This document shows positions 47,805-56,807 of a stretch of DNA of 64,000 bases, one piece after another (position 1 is the first letter of the stretch; each line of letters starts with the position of its first letter). The stretch lies in the NCBI RefSeq assembly GCF_023701945.1, contig NZ_JABAEF010000021.1, forward strand, positions 5,461 to 69,460. The letters run 5' to 3'. The DNA comes from Rhizobium sp. CG5 (GTDB lineage Bacteria > Pseudomonadota > Alphaproteobacteria > Rhizobiales > Rhizobiaceae). Below the pieces are notes generated by a model. It was not told the DNA's origin. It ran no database searches and worked only from the letters and a program-made list of their open reading frames with translations. The translations under genes were made by a program, and so were the position numbers.

Positions 47805-49736
47805 ATGTCCCTGAAGAATCTCTCTCTCAACAAAAAGTTGATCCTGACCTTCTGTGGAATCATGGCCGGCTGCTTCATTGCCTCTGCCGTGGTATTCTGG
47901 GAAGCCTATGTCGCCAAGCTCGCCTCCCGGGAGCAGGCCCAGTCGGAAAAGATCCTGGCTGAGGTCGACAATGCGCTGGAAGCCATGCTGGAGCAGGCGG
48001 TCAACCAGCGCGGCTTCCTGCTGTTCCGCAGCGAAAGCACCTACAAGGACGTCTTCGCCCAGCGCGAGAAGATGCTGAAGGCGATCGACGCCGCCAAGAC
48101 CCATGCGGCTGGCGACACCAATCTCATCACCCTGCTCGACGGCATGAAGTCGGCCGCCGATGTCTTTCACACCCAGCTGACCGAGCCGCAGATGGCGGCC
48201 CGCAAGAACACCGAGGCGCCGATCTCCGAAGTGATCGAGATCGGCCGCAGTGCCTCCAAGGGTCAGCTCGATGCCTTCCGCGAGGCATCGGCCGCGATCA
48301 AGCAGGCCGTCAATGGGCAGATAGAGGCCAATACGGCCAGTCAGGCCAATGCGCATTTCAATCTTGAGATGGCGCTTCTGCTCGGCGGCGCTGTCGCCGG
48401 CGGCATGGCCGTCATTCTGATCTGGGCGCTGTCACGCTCCATCGTCACGCCGATCGTCGGCATGACGGCGGCCATGGGCCGCCTGGCCGACGGCCAGCAC
48501 GATGTCGAGGTCCCCGCTCTCGACCGCTCCGACGAGGTCGGCCGGATGGCCAAGGCCGTTGTCGTCTTCAAGGAAGCCGCCATCGAAAAGCTGCGCCTGT
48601 CCGGCGAAACCGACGCCATGCGCCGCAAGTCCGAGGAAGAGCGTCGCATCGCCGAAGCCGAAAAGGCACAGGAAGCCGAAGAAATCGGCTTTGCCATGGA
48701 CCAGCTCGCCTCGGGCCTTGCGGCGCTCGCCGATGGCAATGTCGCCTTCCGCATCCGCACCGGCTTCGCACCGCGTCTGGACGCGCTGCGCGTCAACTTC
48801 AACGACTCGCTCGAAAAGCTGCAGGCTGCCCTGCAATCGGTCGGCGCCAATGCCTCGGCCATCAATGCCGGCGCATCCGAAATCCGCGCCTCGGCCGACG
48901 ATCTCGCCAAGCGCACCGAACAGCAGGCGGCCTCTGTCGAAGAAACCGCGGCCGCCCTCGAACAGGTCACCACCACCGTCAAGGACACCGCCAAGCGCGC
49001 CGAGGATGTCGGCCAGCTGGTCGCCAGCACCCGCGACGGGGCCGAGCGCTCAGGCCAGGTGGTGCGCAATGCGGTCTCCGCCATGACCGAAATCGAAAAG
49101 TCGTCCGGCGAGATCGGCAATATCATCGGTGTCATCGAGGATATCGCCTTCCAGACCAACCTTCTGGCGCTGAATGCCGGCGTCGAAGCTGCCCGCGCCG
49201 GTGATGCCGGCAAGGGTTTTGCCGTCGTCGCCCAGGAAGTGCGCGAACTGGCCCAGCGGTCTGCCAATGCCGCCAAGGAGATCAAGGCGCTGATCTCGAC
49301 CTCCAGCAAACAGGTCGGCTCCGGTGTTGCCCTGGTTGGCGAAACCGGTCAGGAACTGGAAAAGATCGTCACCGCCGTGCAGGAAATCAGCGGCCATGTC
49401 GCGGCCATCGTCACGGCCAGCCGCGAACAGTCGACTGGCCTGCAGGAGATCAACACCGCCGTCAACGCCATGGACCAAGGCACCCAACAGAATGCCGCCA
49501 TGGTCGAGGAACAGACGGCGGCCAGCCATTCGCTGGCCACGGAAGCGGCAGCGCTCAACAATCTGCTGAGCCAGTTCACCTTCGAGGAAGGTCGCGGCAA
49601 CCAGGTGGCGGTCGCCAGCCGCTCGTCCACCCCGGCCGCCTCGCCGGCCCGCGCTCTCGCCTCCCGCGTCAGCAAGGCGTTTGGCGGCGGAGCCTCGTCG
49701 TCGTCGGCCGCCAAGCCGGAATGGTCGGAATTCTGA
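47805..49736 (+). CDS. Methyl-accepting chemotaxis protein, CHASE3-like
   Basis: A 643-residue receptor starting MSLKNLSLNKKLILTFCGIM. A membrane helix is followed by a helical periplasmic region with a CHASE3-like line (MLEQAVNQRGFLLFRSESTY), a second helix (EMALLLGGAVAGGMAVILIW), HAMP and a methyl-accepting domain with FQTNLLALNAGVEAARAG. It ends KPEWSEF, a W-x-x-F pentapeptide. Its signalling domain is clearly less similar to the two receptors at 41.9-46.4 kb than they are to each other, so it is an older paralogue. Confidence 0.94.
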   Translation: MSLKNLSLNKKLILTFCGIMAGCFIASAVVFWEAYVAKLASREQAQSEKILAEVDNALEAMLEQAVNQRGFLLFRSESTYKDVFAQREKMLKAIDAAKTHAAGDTNLITLLDGMKSAADVFHTQLTEPQMAARKNTEAPISEVIEIGRSASKGQLDAFREASAAIKQAVNGQIEANTASQANAHFNLEMALLLGGAVAGGMAVILIWALSRSIVTPIVGMTAAMGRLADGQHDVEVPALDRSDEVGRMAKAVVVFKEAAIEKLRLSGETDAMRRKSEEERRIAEAEKAQEAEEIGFAMDQLASGLAALADGNVAFRIRTGFAPRLDALRVNFNDSLEKLQAALQSVGANASAINAGASEIRASADDLAKRTEQQAASVEETAAALEQVTTTVKDTAKRAEDVGQLVASTRDGAERSGQVVRNAVSAMTEIEKSSGEIGNIIGVIEDIAFQTNLLALNAGVEAARAGDAGKGFAVVAQEVRELAQRSANAAKEIKALISTSSKQVGSGVALVGETGQELEKIVTAVQEISGHVAAIVTASREQSTGLQEINTAVNAMDQGTQQNAAMVEEQTAASHSLATEAAALNNLLSQFTFEEGRGNQVAVASRSSTPAASPARALASRVSKAFGGGASSSSAAKPEWSEF

Positions 49737-49761
49737 TCGACACGGTCAGAACAGCAAAATC

Positions 49762-49794
49762 AAAAAGCCGGTCGCGCAAGCGGCCGGCTTTTTT
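49762..49794. terminator. Bidirectional intrinsic terminator
   Basis: A 14-bp stem with one G-U pair (49762-49775 with 49780-49793) closes a GCAA loop and is flanked by A and T tracts, so it works in both directions. It lies between the third receptor (plus) and the YcxB-like gene (minus), which converge. Confidence 0.9.
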
Positions 49795-49797
49795 GCG

Positions 49798-50310
49798 TCA
49801 TGGGGAGATCCGCGCAGCGAAGTGTTTCAAGTCGTCCAACTGCTCCTGCGAAAGAGCACGAGTTGGCAAAATCTGGAACAGATTGGGGCTTTGGTAGAAC
49901 AACAGTGTCTTGGGACCTCCCAGAAACCGATGGTACTCGCTCCAGGCGATTGTCCAATGACCGGTCTGCCCCGTCGCCGTCAAACCGTCCTCGGACCATT
50001 GGAGGGTTAACGGCTGATGCAGCGATTTCTGCCTCTTGTAGGTGGACCTGGCGCTGAGTGGTGTGCCGATAAAATATAGGAAAAAGGGCGCAGCAAGCAG
50101 AGCAACAAACAATAGCAGTGCCGAATGGTCCCACCACTCGAATACGGGACTCTTGAGAAGGTCGCTGACCAGAACATAAAGTGGAATGCTGCTGAGCGCG
50201 GCTATGGCGACAAACCACGGTCTTTTGAACCTGCTCAACAGATGAAGCTTCATCGCGTCAACGAAATCATCGGCGCTGATTGTCAGTGTGACGGAGCGCT
50301 CCGGAGCCAT
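49798..50310 (-). CDS. YcxB-like membrane protein
   Basis: A 170-residue protein with two closely spaced membrane helices (PWFVAIAALSSIPLYVLVSD and SALLLFVALLAAPFFLYFIG) followed by a cytoplasmic beta-rich part: LTLQWSEDGLTATGQTGHWT, IAWSEYHRFLGGPKTLLFY and FQILPTRALSQEQLDDLKHF. This layout is that of the YcxB-like family, of unknown function. It ends three bases before the terminator and starts four bases after the dxs stop region, on the same strand as dxs, so it is likely cotranscribed. Confidence 0.75.
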   Translation of the reverse strand: MAPERSVTLTISADDFVDAMKLHLLSRFKRPWFVAIAALSSIPLYVLVSDLLKSPVFEWWDHSALLLFVALLAAPFFLYFIGTPLSARSTYKRQKSLHQPLTLQWSEDGLTATGQTGHWTIAWSEYHRFLGGPKTLLFYQSPNLFQILPTRALSQEQLDDLKHFAARISP

Positions 50311-50313
50311 GGC

Positions 50314-52233
50314 CTAACCAGCCGCCCCGACGCCGAGATGCGTCTGGCCCAGCGCCTTGAACACCGTCGAGACGATGCCGGCAGCGTCGAGGCCGGATTT
50401 GGCATACATGACTTCGGGCTTGGCCTGGTCCATCCAGACGTCAGGCAGAACCAGCGGCCGCACCTTGAGGCCATTGTCGAGCAGGCCCTCGGTGGCCAGG
50501 AACTGCAGCACCTGGGCGGCAAAGCCGCCGGCTGCCCCTTCCTCCACCGTCACCAGCACCGCATGCTCGCGGGCCAGCCGGCGGATCAGGTCCTGGTCGA
50601 GCGGCTTGGCGAAACGCGCATCGGCAACCGTCGTCGACAGGCCGCTGGCGTCGAGATCCTCGGCCGCCAGCAGGCAATCGGCGAGCCGCGTGCCGAACGA
50701 CAGCAGCGCCACCTTGGTGCCTTCCTTGACGATCCGGCCGCGGCCGATTTCCAGGATCTCGCCGCGTTCGGGCAGCGCCACGCCGACGCCTTCGCCGCGC
50801 GGATAGCGAAACGAGATCGGGCCGTCATCATAGGCAGCAGCGGTGCGCACCATGTGTTTCAGTTCGGCCTCGTCGGCCGCCGCCATCACCACGAAGCCGG
50901 GCAGGGAGGCCAGGAATCCCGTGTCGAATGAGCCGGCATGGGTCGGCCCGTCGGCGCCGACGAAGCCGGCCCGGTCGATCGGGAAACGCACCGCCAATCC
51001 CTGGATCGCCACGTCATGCACCACCTGGTCATAGGCGCGCTGCAGGAAGGTGGAATAGAGCGCGCAGAACGGCTTGTAGCCTTCGGTCGCTAGCCCCGCT
51101 GCAAAGGTCACCGCATGCTGCTCGGCAATGCCGACATCGAAGGTGCGCTTTGGAAAAATCTCGGCCAGCTTGTCGAGCCCGGTGCCGGAGGGCATGGCCG
51201 CGGTAATGCCGACGATCTTGTCGTCCAGCATCGCCTCCTGCACCAGCGCCTCGCCGAACACGGCGGTATAGCTCGGCGCATTCGGCTTGGCTTTGGCCTG
51301 GGCACCGGTGATGACGTCGAACTTGTTGACGCCGTGATATTTGTCGGCGGCGGCCTCGGCCGGCGCATAGCCCTTGCCCTTCTGCGTCACCACATGGATC
51401 AGCACGGGACCCTTGGCATTGTCGCGCACATTGCGCAGCACCGGCAGAAGATGCTCGAACGAGTGACCGTCGATCGGGCCGATATGATAAAAGCCCATCT
51501 CCTCGAACATGGTGCCGCCGGTCACATAGCCCCGCGCATGTTCTACGGCCCTGGTGATGGCCCGGTCGATATTCTTGCCGAGATAGGCCGTCAGCTTCTT
51601 GCCGAGATCGCGGAAGCCCATATAGGTGCGCCCCGACGCCAGCCGCGCCAGATAGGCGCTCATCGCGCCGGTCGGGGGAGCAATCGACATGTCGTTGTCG
51701 TTGAGGATGACGATCAGCCGGGCGTCGAGCGCCCCGGCATTGTTGAGCGCCTCATAGGCCATGCCGGCCGACATGGCGCCATCGCCGATCACCGCGATCA
51801 CCTTGCGGTCGGTCTCGCCGAGTTCGGCGGCGACCGCCATGCCGAGGCCGGCGGAGATCGAGGTCGAGGAATGGGCGGCGCCGAACGGGTCGTATTCGCT
51901 CTCGGCGCGCTTGGTAAAGCCCGACAGGCCGCCTTCCTGGCGCAGGGTGCGGATGCGGTCGCGCCGGCCGGTCAGGATCTTGTGCGGATAACACTGATGG
52001 CCGACATCGAAGATCAGCCGGTCGCTCGGCGTATCGAAAACCTTGTGGATGGCGATGGTCAGCTCGACGACGCCGAGACCGGCGCCCAGGTGCCCGCCGG
52101 TCATCGACACCGCGTCGATCATCTCGTCGCGCAGCTCGCGCGCCAGCTGCGGCATGTCGCGATCATTCATGCCACGCAGATCGGCAGGCAGATGAACCGC
52201 ATCCAGCAGCGGCGTATTCGGCTTCGATGTCAC
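50314..52233 (-). CDS. dxs: 1-deoxy-D-xylulose-5-phosphate synthase
   Basis: Dxs condenses pyruvate and glyceraldehyde 3-phosphate, the first step of the MEP isoprenoid pathway. The 639-residue protein starts at GTG (52231-52233; MTSKPNTPLLDAVHLPADLR). Thiamine-diphosphate motifs are AVIGDGAMSAGMAYEALNNA (GDG...NN) and the N-terminal VFDVGHQCYPHKILTGRRD-like line (here IFDVGHQCYPHKILTGR). DIGIAEQHAVTFAAGLATEG (DVGIAEQHAVTFAAG here) carries the transketolase Glu, and FPIDRAGFVGADGPTHAGSF is typical. Upstream genes are pirin and others, not xseB as in many rhizobia. Confidence 0.97.
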   Translation of the reverse strand: MTSKPNTPLLDAVHLPADLRGMNDRDMPQLARELRDEMIDAVSMTGGHLGAGLGVVELTIAIHKVFDTPSDRLIFDVGHQCYPHKILTGRRDRIRTLRQEGGLSGFTKRAESEYDPFGAAHSSTSISAGLGMAVAAELGETDRKVIAVIGDGAMSAGMAYEALNNAGALDARLIVILNDNDMSIAPPTGAMSAYLARLASGRTYMGFRDLGKKLTAYLGKNIDRAITRAVEHARGYVTGGTMFEEMGFYHIGPIDGHSFEHLLPVLRNVRDNAKGPVLIHVVTQKGKGYAPAEAAADKYHGVNKFDVITGAQAKAKPNAPSYTAVFGEALVQEAMLDDKIVGITAAMPSGTGLDKLAEIFPKRTFDVGIAEQHAVTFAAGLATEGYKPFCALYSTFLQRAYDQVVHDVAIQGLAVRFPIDRAGFVGADGPTHAGSFDTGFLASLPGFVVMAAADEAELKHMVRTAAAYDDGPISFRYPRGEGVGVALPERGEILEIGRGRIVKEGTKVALLSFGTRLADCLLAAEDLDASGLSTTVADARFAKPLDQDLIRRLAREHAVLVTVEEGAAGGFAAQVLQFLATEGLLDNGLKVRPLVLPDVWMDQAKPEVMYAKSGLDAAGIVSTVFKALGQTHLGVGAAG

Positions 52234-52351
52234 AGGCTACAGCCTCTTCTTTTGCAGTCTTCAACAAGGCGCTGAGGAACGCCTTTACTTCAGTTCGGAG
52301 TGAGGCAAAAGCATGCAGTCGAATTAAACCGCGCCAGACCCTATATAGAGC

Positions 52352-53278
52352 CTACGGCCCGTCGGGCAAAGGGATAAACTCTTCCTCGTCGCCGGGCACG
52401 ATATCGAAGCGCCCGGTTCTCCACTCCTGTTTGGCCTGTTCGATGCGTTCTTTCGAGGACGACACGAAATTCCACCACATATGGCGCTTGGAACTGAGCG
52501 CCGCACCGCCAAACAGCATGATATGACAGCCTTGCGCGCCGGCCTTCAGCGTGATGGCATCGCCCGGCCTGAACACCAGCAGCTGGTCGGCGGCAAAGAC
52601 GTCTCCCGCGACATCCAGTTCGCCCGACAGGATATAGGCGGCGCGCTCCTCATGGCCGGCATCGAAGGGGAAGCTGCGGCCGGCCTCAAGCGTCAGGTCC
52701 ACGTAGAGCGTGTCGGAAAACACCTTGACCGGTGAGGTCAAACCGGAGATCGAGCCGATCACCACCCGGCCGCTGGCGCCATCGGCATCAAACAGCGGCA
52801 TGGCGCTCTTGTCGGTGTGGGAAAAGGCCGGATCGATCTCTTCCTTGTCGTCGGGCAGCGCCAGCCAGGTCTGCAGGCCCGACATCGACAGTGGCCCGCC
52901 GCGCAGGTTTTCGGGCGTGCGCTCGGAATGCACGATGCCGCGCCCCGCCGTCATCAGGTTGATGTCGCCCGGCTTAATGACAAGCTCGGTGCCGAGGCTG
53001 TCGCGATGCTTGATCTCGCCGTCGAACAGATATGTGACGGTGGAAAGCCCGATATGCGGATGCGGCCGCACATCCATGGCATCACCCGGTTTCAGGATCG
53101 CCGGCCCCATGCGGTCGAAAAAGATGAACGGCCCGACCAGCCGCCGCCGCGCGGTCGGCAGCGCCCGGCGCACCGAAAACCCGCCGATATCGCTGGTGCG
53201 CGGAATGATCAGATGCTCGATCGCATCGCAGGCAAACCCGTCGCCGGGCAGGGGGTCGTTGCCGGGGAAGAAGGACAT
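52352..53278 (-). CDS. Pirin family protein
   Basis: A 308-residue bicupin. The N-terminal domain holds the metal-binding residues in GPFIFFDRMGPAILKPGDAM, DVRPHPHIGLSTVTYLFDGE and MTAGRGIVHSERTPENLRGG (H-x-H, H and E), the pirin signature. Pirins act as redox-linked regulators or as quercetin-degrading dioxygenases in other organisms; the role here is unknown. It lies between dxs and a HEPN/MNT pair on the same strand, 118 bases from dxs. Confidence 0.93.
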   Translation of the reverse strand: MSFFPGNDPLPGDGFACDAIEHLIIPRTSDIGGFSVRRALPTARRRLVGPFIFFDRMGPAILKPGDAMDVRPHPHIGLSTVTYLFDGEIKHRDSLGTELVIKPGDINLMTAGRGIVHSERTPENLRGGPLSMSGLQTWLALPDDKEEIDPAFSHTDKSAMPLFDADGASGRVVIGSISGLTSPVKVFSDTLYVDLTLEAGRSFPFDAGHEERAAYILSGELDVAGDVFAADQLLVFRPGDAITLKAGAQGCHIMLFGGAALSSKRHMWWNFVSSSKERIEQAKQEWRTGRFDIVPGDEEEFIPLPDGP

Positions 53279-53393
53279 GGGGCCTCGCTTACGTTTGAAA
53301 TCTCTTGAGATTGGATATTATAGCGGCGTCCTGTGGGTGGATAGGAGCGAAACAGGAACGGTGTGTCGCGCAAAGGCAGTCGTCATAGGAGAC

Positions 53394-53756
53394 CTAAAGA
53401 TCGTTACGGTCTTCAGGATAGCGGGAGAGGACCTGCTCCACTTTCGCAAGAAGCGGCTCCAGCCGGTTGGAAATCAACTCCCACACGATGACCACTGAGA
53501 CATTGTTGTAGTCGTGCAGAAGAATATTGCCAAGATTTCGCAGTGCCCGCCAATCTTCGTCAGGTATCAGCTCCTCCGCAACCGGTCCCATTTTCACAGC
53601 CGCTTCAGACATCCTCGCAAGACAGCGTTCACTGGCATCTCTCACTAGCCTGTTTGAAAGAAACCCAGCTTCGTCCAACTTGCCGACATAGTCGCGAATG
53701 CTGAGAGCGTTGTCTCTGATATCGCGCAGGCGAGACAAGGGACGTTTAGAAGGCAT
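53394..53756 (-). CDS. HEPN-domain protein, HepT-like (DUF86)
   Basis: A 120-residue all-helical protein of the HepT type. The RNase region reads DWRALRNLGNILLHDYNNVS then VVIVWELI; H, D/x and Y of the R-x4-H-x-Y motif are present, but the Arg expected next to N is replaced by Gly (LGNILLHDY). The Tyr that the partner nucleotidyltransferase would AMPylate is kept. In HepT/MntA systems HEPN cleaves RNA (often tRNA) and the MNT enzyme neutralises it. The start overlaps the mntA-like gene by 11 bases. Activity of this copy is doubtful. Confidence 0.82.
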   Translation of the reverse strand: MPSKRPLSRLRDIRDNALSIRDYVGKLDEAGFLSNRLVRDASERCLARMSEAAVKMGPVAEELIPDEDWRALRNLGNILLHDYNNVSVVIVWELISNRLEPLLAKVEQVLSRYPEDRNDL

Positions 53757-54057
53757 TCACGAGATCCTTTTCCACGGATCGACGCACGCGTTCCTTCTCG
53801 ATGGGATCAATCACGACATCGACCTGCGGCGCTCCGGTCAGCTCCTTCAGGCGATCGGTCAAATCCTCAAGCAGACTGAAAAATCCAAAGCCGCTCTTGA
53901 GGGTCGGTTCGGAAAAGTGGACCAATAGGTCAAGATCCGACTCCGGGCTTTGGTCTCCCCTCGCGACCGAGCCAAAAATGGCAATATGCTCCACCCCCAT
54001 CGCCGAAAGTTCGTCGCGATGTTCCCTGAGCTTGGCGATGACGGCGTCCTTGTCCAT
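53746..54057 (-). CDS. MNT-type nucleotidyltransferase, MntA-like antitoxin
   Basis: A 103-residue minimal nucleotidyltransferase with the motif IFGSVARGDQSPESDLDLLV (G-S-x10-D-x-D), followed by strands leading to a third acidic residue in APQVDVVIDP. It would AMPylate the Tyr of the HEPN partner. ATG 54055-54057 is chosen over a TTG three codons upstream. It overlaps the HEPN gene by 11 bases, the usual MntA-HepT order and coupling. Confidence 0.88.
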   Translation of the reverse strand: MDKDAVIAKLREHRDELSAMGVEHIAIFGSVARGDQSPESDLDLLVHFSEPTLKSGFGFFSLLEDLTDRLKELTGAPQVDVVIDPIEKERVRRSVEKDLVNAF

Positions 54058-54099
54058 GGTCGACAAGATAGGCGCTTTTAGCCCTATGGTCGAGTGGCC

Positions 54100-54462
54100 T
54101 CACTCCCCGCACGGCCGCAGCACCGCATCCTCGCCGGCCTTGGCGCCGAGTTCGACACAGCCGCCCGCATGGCATAGCGTCCAGGCATCCGGCGTCATGC
54201 CGGAGGCGGCGAGCCGCAGGGTTGGGAGTGCCGGCACATGCGGCGTCCATTGCCACCAGCCGTCTTTGAGTACCGCGCCGTCTCCCGGCTCCATGCCGGC
54301 GCCAGAACCTTTGACGTAAGCCTTGCGCAGTTCCAGCCCGGCCGGCGTCACCGCCCAGTCTTCCCGCCACTCCGTCTTCTGCACCGAATGGGTCCAGCTC
54401 AGCGAAAACAGCGACACCGCCAGCGTCAGCACCTTGCCGCCGGCAATGACGCACAGACTCAC
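54100..54462 (-). CDS. DUF1850 protein, TAXI-TRAP accessory
   Basis: A 120-residue protein starting at GTG 54460-54462, where the sequence GTGA overlaps the stop of the TRAP permease gene by four bases; longer in-frame sequence lies within that gene. The N-terminus is a hydrophobic anchor (LCVIAGGKVLTLAVSLFSLS) and the rest contains LSWTHSVQKTEWREDWAVTP and LKDGWWQWTPHVPALPTLRL, typical of DUF1850. Genes of this family accompany TAXI-TRAP transporters; their job is unknown. Confidence 0.85.
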   Translation of the reverse strand: MSLCVIAGGKVLTLAVSLFSLSWTHSVQKTEWREDWAVTPAGLELRKAYVKGSGAGMEPGDGAVLKDGWWQWTPHVPALPTLRLAASGMTPDAWTLCHAGGCVELGAKAGEDAVLRPCGE

Positions 54463-56570
54463 GGCACGGCCGTGGGCTGGGTGACCTGACGGCTGCGCCA
54501 CCAGTGAAAGCCGACCACCAGCGCCCCCAGCGCAAAGCCGAGTTCGTCGGTCCAGGGCAGGGCCAGCACCACGCTGCAGCCGGCGACGAAGGCCAGCAAC
54601 CTTTCAATGATGGTCAGCGGTTTGAACAGGAAACCGACCACGGCCACGCCCCACAGCGCAATGCCGAAACAGGCCTTGAACACCACATAGGCGACCTCGA
54701 CCGGATAACCCCAGGCGGCGGCCATCGGCCCGGCATCCTGCAGCATCAGCGCCGGCGTGTAGACCGCCATGAACGGCACGACGAAGCCGGCGGTGGCAAG
54801 TTTTGTCGCCTGCAGCGAGATCTTCAGCCCTGAGGTCTTGGCCATCGGTGCGGCGGCAAAACAGGCCAGCGCCACCGGCGGCGTCAGGTCGGCCATGATG
54901 CCGAAATAGAAGACGAACATGTGGCTGACCAGCAGCGGCACGCCGAGTTCGAGCAGGGCAGGGCCGGCCAGCGACGAGGTGATGATATAGTTCGGGATGG
55001 TCGGAATACCCATGCCCAGCACCAGGCAGGTGATCATCGTCAGCAGCAGCGACAAGAACAGATTGTCGCGGCCGATCTCGATGATCGCGCCGATGAAGGT
55101 CGAGGCGATGCCGGTCAGCGTCAGCGTGCCGATGACGATTCCGACAATGGCGCAGGCAATGCCGACCGGCAGGGCGTTCTTGGCCCCTTCGGCCAGCGAA
55201 TCCCGGCAGATCGCCAGCGTCTGCCGTCCGCCCTGGAACAGCACACAGGCCAGGATCAGCGCGCCGATCACCAGCATGAGTATGTTGACGCCGAATTTCA
55301 GGAAGGCGGCCGAGGCGAGCCCCAGCGCCAGCCAGAATACCAGCCGGAAGGCGAACGGGCCGATCAGGGCGGCTAGCGGTGTGCCGAGGATCAGCACCAC
55401 CACCAGCGCCAGCCCCATCGTGCCGGCAAAGATCGGCGTAAAGCCGGCAAACAGCAGATAGACCAGGGCTGCCAGCGGCAGAACCAGCGGCCAGTGTTCT
55501 TTGACCGCCGCCCACGGATTGGGCAGCTCCGCCTTGTTCATGCCCCTCAGCCCCGCCTTGCCGGCCTCCAGATAGACCATCCAGAAACACACGCCGAAAT
55601 AGAGCACGGCCGGGATGATGGCGGCCTTGACGATCGAGGCATAGGAGACGTTCAGCGTCTCGGCCATGATGAAGGCGACGGCGCCCATCACCGGCGGCAT
55701 GATCTGCCCGCCCATCGACGAGGTCGCCTCGACGCCGCCGGCAAAGGCCGAGCGGAAGCCGAAGCGCTTCATCAGCGGAATGGTGAACTGTCCGCTCGCC
55801 ACGACATTGGCGACGCCCGAGCCGGATATGGTGCCCATCAGCGCCGACGACAGGATGCAGACCTGCGCCGGCCCGCCGCGCCAGGTGCCGACCAGGCCAA
55901 GCGCGAAATCGTTGAACAGGTTGAGCATGCCGGCCTTTTCCAGAAAGGCGGCAAACACCACGAAGATGAAGATATAGGCGGCCGACACATAGATCGGCGT
56001 GCCGTAGATGCCTTCGGTGCCGTAGCCGAAATGCTCGACGATCTGCTCGAAATCATAACCGCGATGAATGAACGGCGCCGGCAGATACTGGCCGAGGAAA
56101 CAGTAGGCCAGAAAGATCGCCGCGATGATCGTCAGCGGCAGACCCATCAGCCGCCGCGCGCATTCGAAGACCAGCAGCACCATCACCGTGCCGACCGTCA
56201 GGTCCATGGCGTTGAGAAAGCCGGAGCGGTCGATCAGTTCGACATAAAAGACCCAGTTATAGAGGCCGGTGGCAAAGCCGAGCATGCCGAGCGCCCAGAA
56301 CCAGGCCTTGCCGGCCGTGGTCTTCGCCACCAGATTGCCGAACAGCGCAAAACCGAGCAGCAGCAGGAAACCGACATGCATGGCCCGCACGATCTGGCTC
56401 GGCAACGTGCCATAGGCGGCGGTCCACAGCTGGAACAGGGCAAAGGCAACGGCGATCCAGAAGGCGGCCTGGCCGGATATACCTGTGCCGAAGCCCGACG
56501 GCAGCCCCTCGATCGATTCTTCGGCGGAAGGAGCGGCGGTGTGGTGCTGCGGCATGGTCGTTTCGGTCAT
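54459..56570 (-). CDS. TRAP transporter fused permease (4TM/12TM, DctQM type)
   Basis: A 703-residue polytopic inner-membrane protein combining the small (Q) and large (M) TRAP subunits, as usual for TAXI systems. The N-terminal part carries about six helices including WIAVAFALFQLWTAAYGTLP; the M part shows GSGVANVVASGQFTIPLMKR, FRSAFAGGVEATSSMGGQIM followed by PPVMGAVAFIMAE, and LVLGMGIPTIPNYIITSSLA. It is coupled to the DUF1850 gene. The transporter uses an ion gradient; substrates of TAXI systems include dicarboxylates and glutamate in the few known cases. Confidence 0.95.
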   Translation of the reverse strand: MTETTMPQHHTAAPSAEESIEGLPSGFGTGISGQAAFWIAVAFALFQLWTAAYGTLPSQIVRAMHVGFLLLLGFALFGNLVAKTTAGKAWFWALGMLGFATGLYNWVFYVELIDRSGFLNAMDLTVGTVMVLLVFECARRLMGLPLTIIAAIFLAYCFLGQYLPAPFIHRGYDFEQIVEHFGYGTEGIYGTPIYVSAAYIFIFVVFAAFLEKAGMLNLFNDFALGLVGTWRGGPAQVCILSSALMGTISGSGVANVVASGQFTIPLMKRFGFRSAFAGGVEATSSMGGQIMPPVMGAVAFIMAETLNVSYASIVKAAIIPAVLYFGVCFWMVYLEAGKAGLRGMNKAELPNPWAAVKEHWPLVLPLAALVYLLFAGFTPIFAGTMGLALVVVLILGTPLAALIGPFAFRLVFWLALGLASAAFLKFGVNILMLVIGALILACVLFQGGRQTLAICRDSLAEGAKNALPVGIACAIVGIVIGTLTLTGIASTFIGAIIEIGRDNLFLSLLLTMITCLVLGMGIPTIPNYIITSSLAGPALLELGVPLLVSHMFVFYFGIMADLTPPVALACFAAAPMAKTSGLKISLQATKLATAGFVVPFMAVYTPALMLQDAGPMAAAWGYPVEVAYVVFKACFGIALWGVAVVGFLFKPLTIIERLLAFVAGCSVVLALPWTDELGFALGALVVGFHWWRSRQVTQPTAVP

Positions 56571-56590
56571 TATTCCTCCTAAGCGTATTG

Positions 56591-56756
56591 CCCCTCACCC
56601 TAGCCCTCTCCCCGCATGCGGGGAGAGGGGACGCGGCTGCGCTGCGCTGCTGACGCCCCATTTCCCATTCGACGGCGAAGATGCAAAGACCGCGAGGGGG
56701 CGGCATTTGCCTTCTCCCCGCTTGCGGGGAGAAGGTGGCGGCAGCCGGATGAGGGG
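56591..56756. repeat. Palindromic intergenic repeat (copy C, second subtype)
   Basis: A 166-base element between the permease and binding-protein genes of the TRAP operon. It starts CCCCTCACCCTAGCCCTCTC and ends with a mirror CCGGATGAGGGGC. Each half holds a hairpin (CCCTCTCCCCGCATGCGGGG around 56604-56629; CCTTCTCCCCGCTTGCGGGG around 56710-56735). It is related in layout, not in exact sequence, to copies A and B. Confidence 0.8.
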
Positions 56757-56807
56757 CCGCTCGCAACGTCCGGCAAGCGGCAGATGGCCGCCCGCCGGCC
56801 CCAATCC

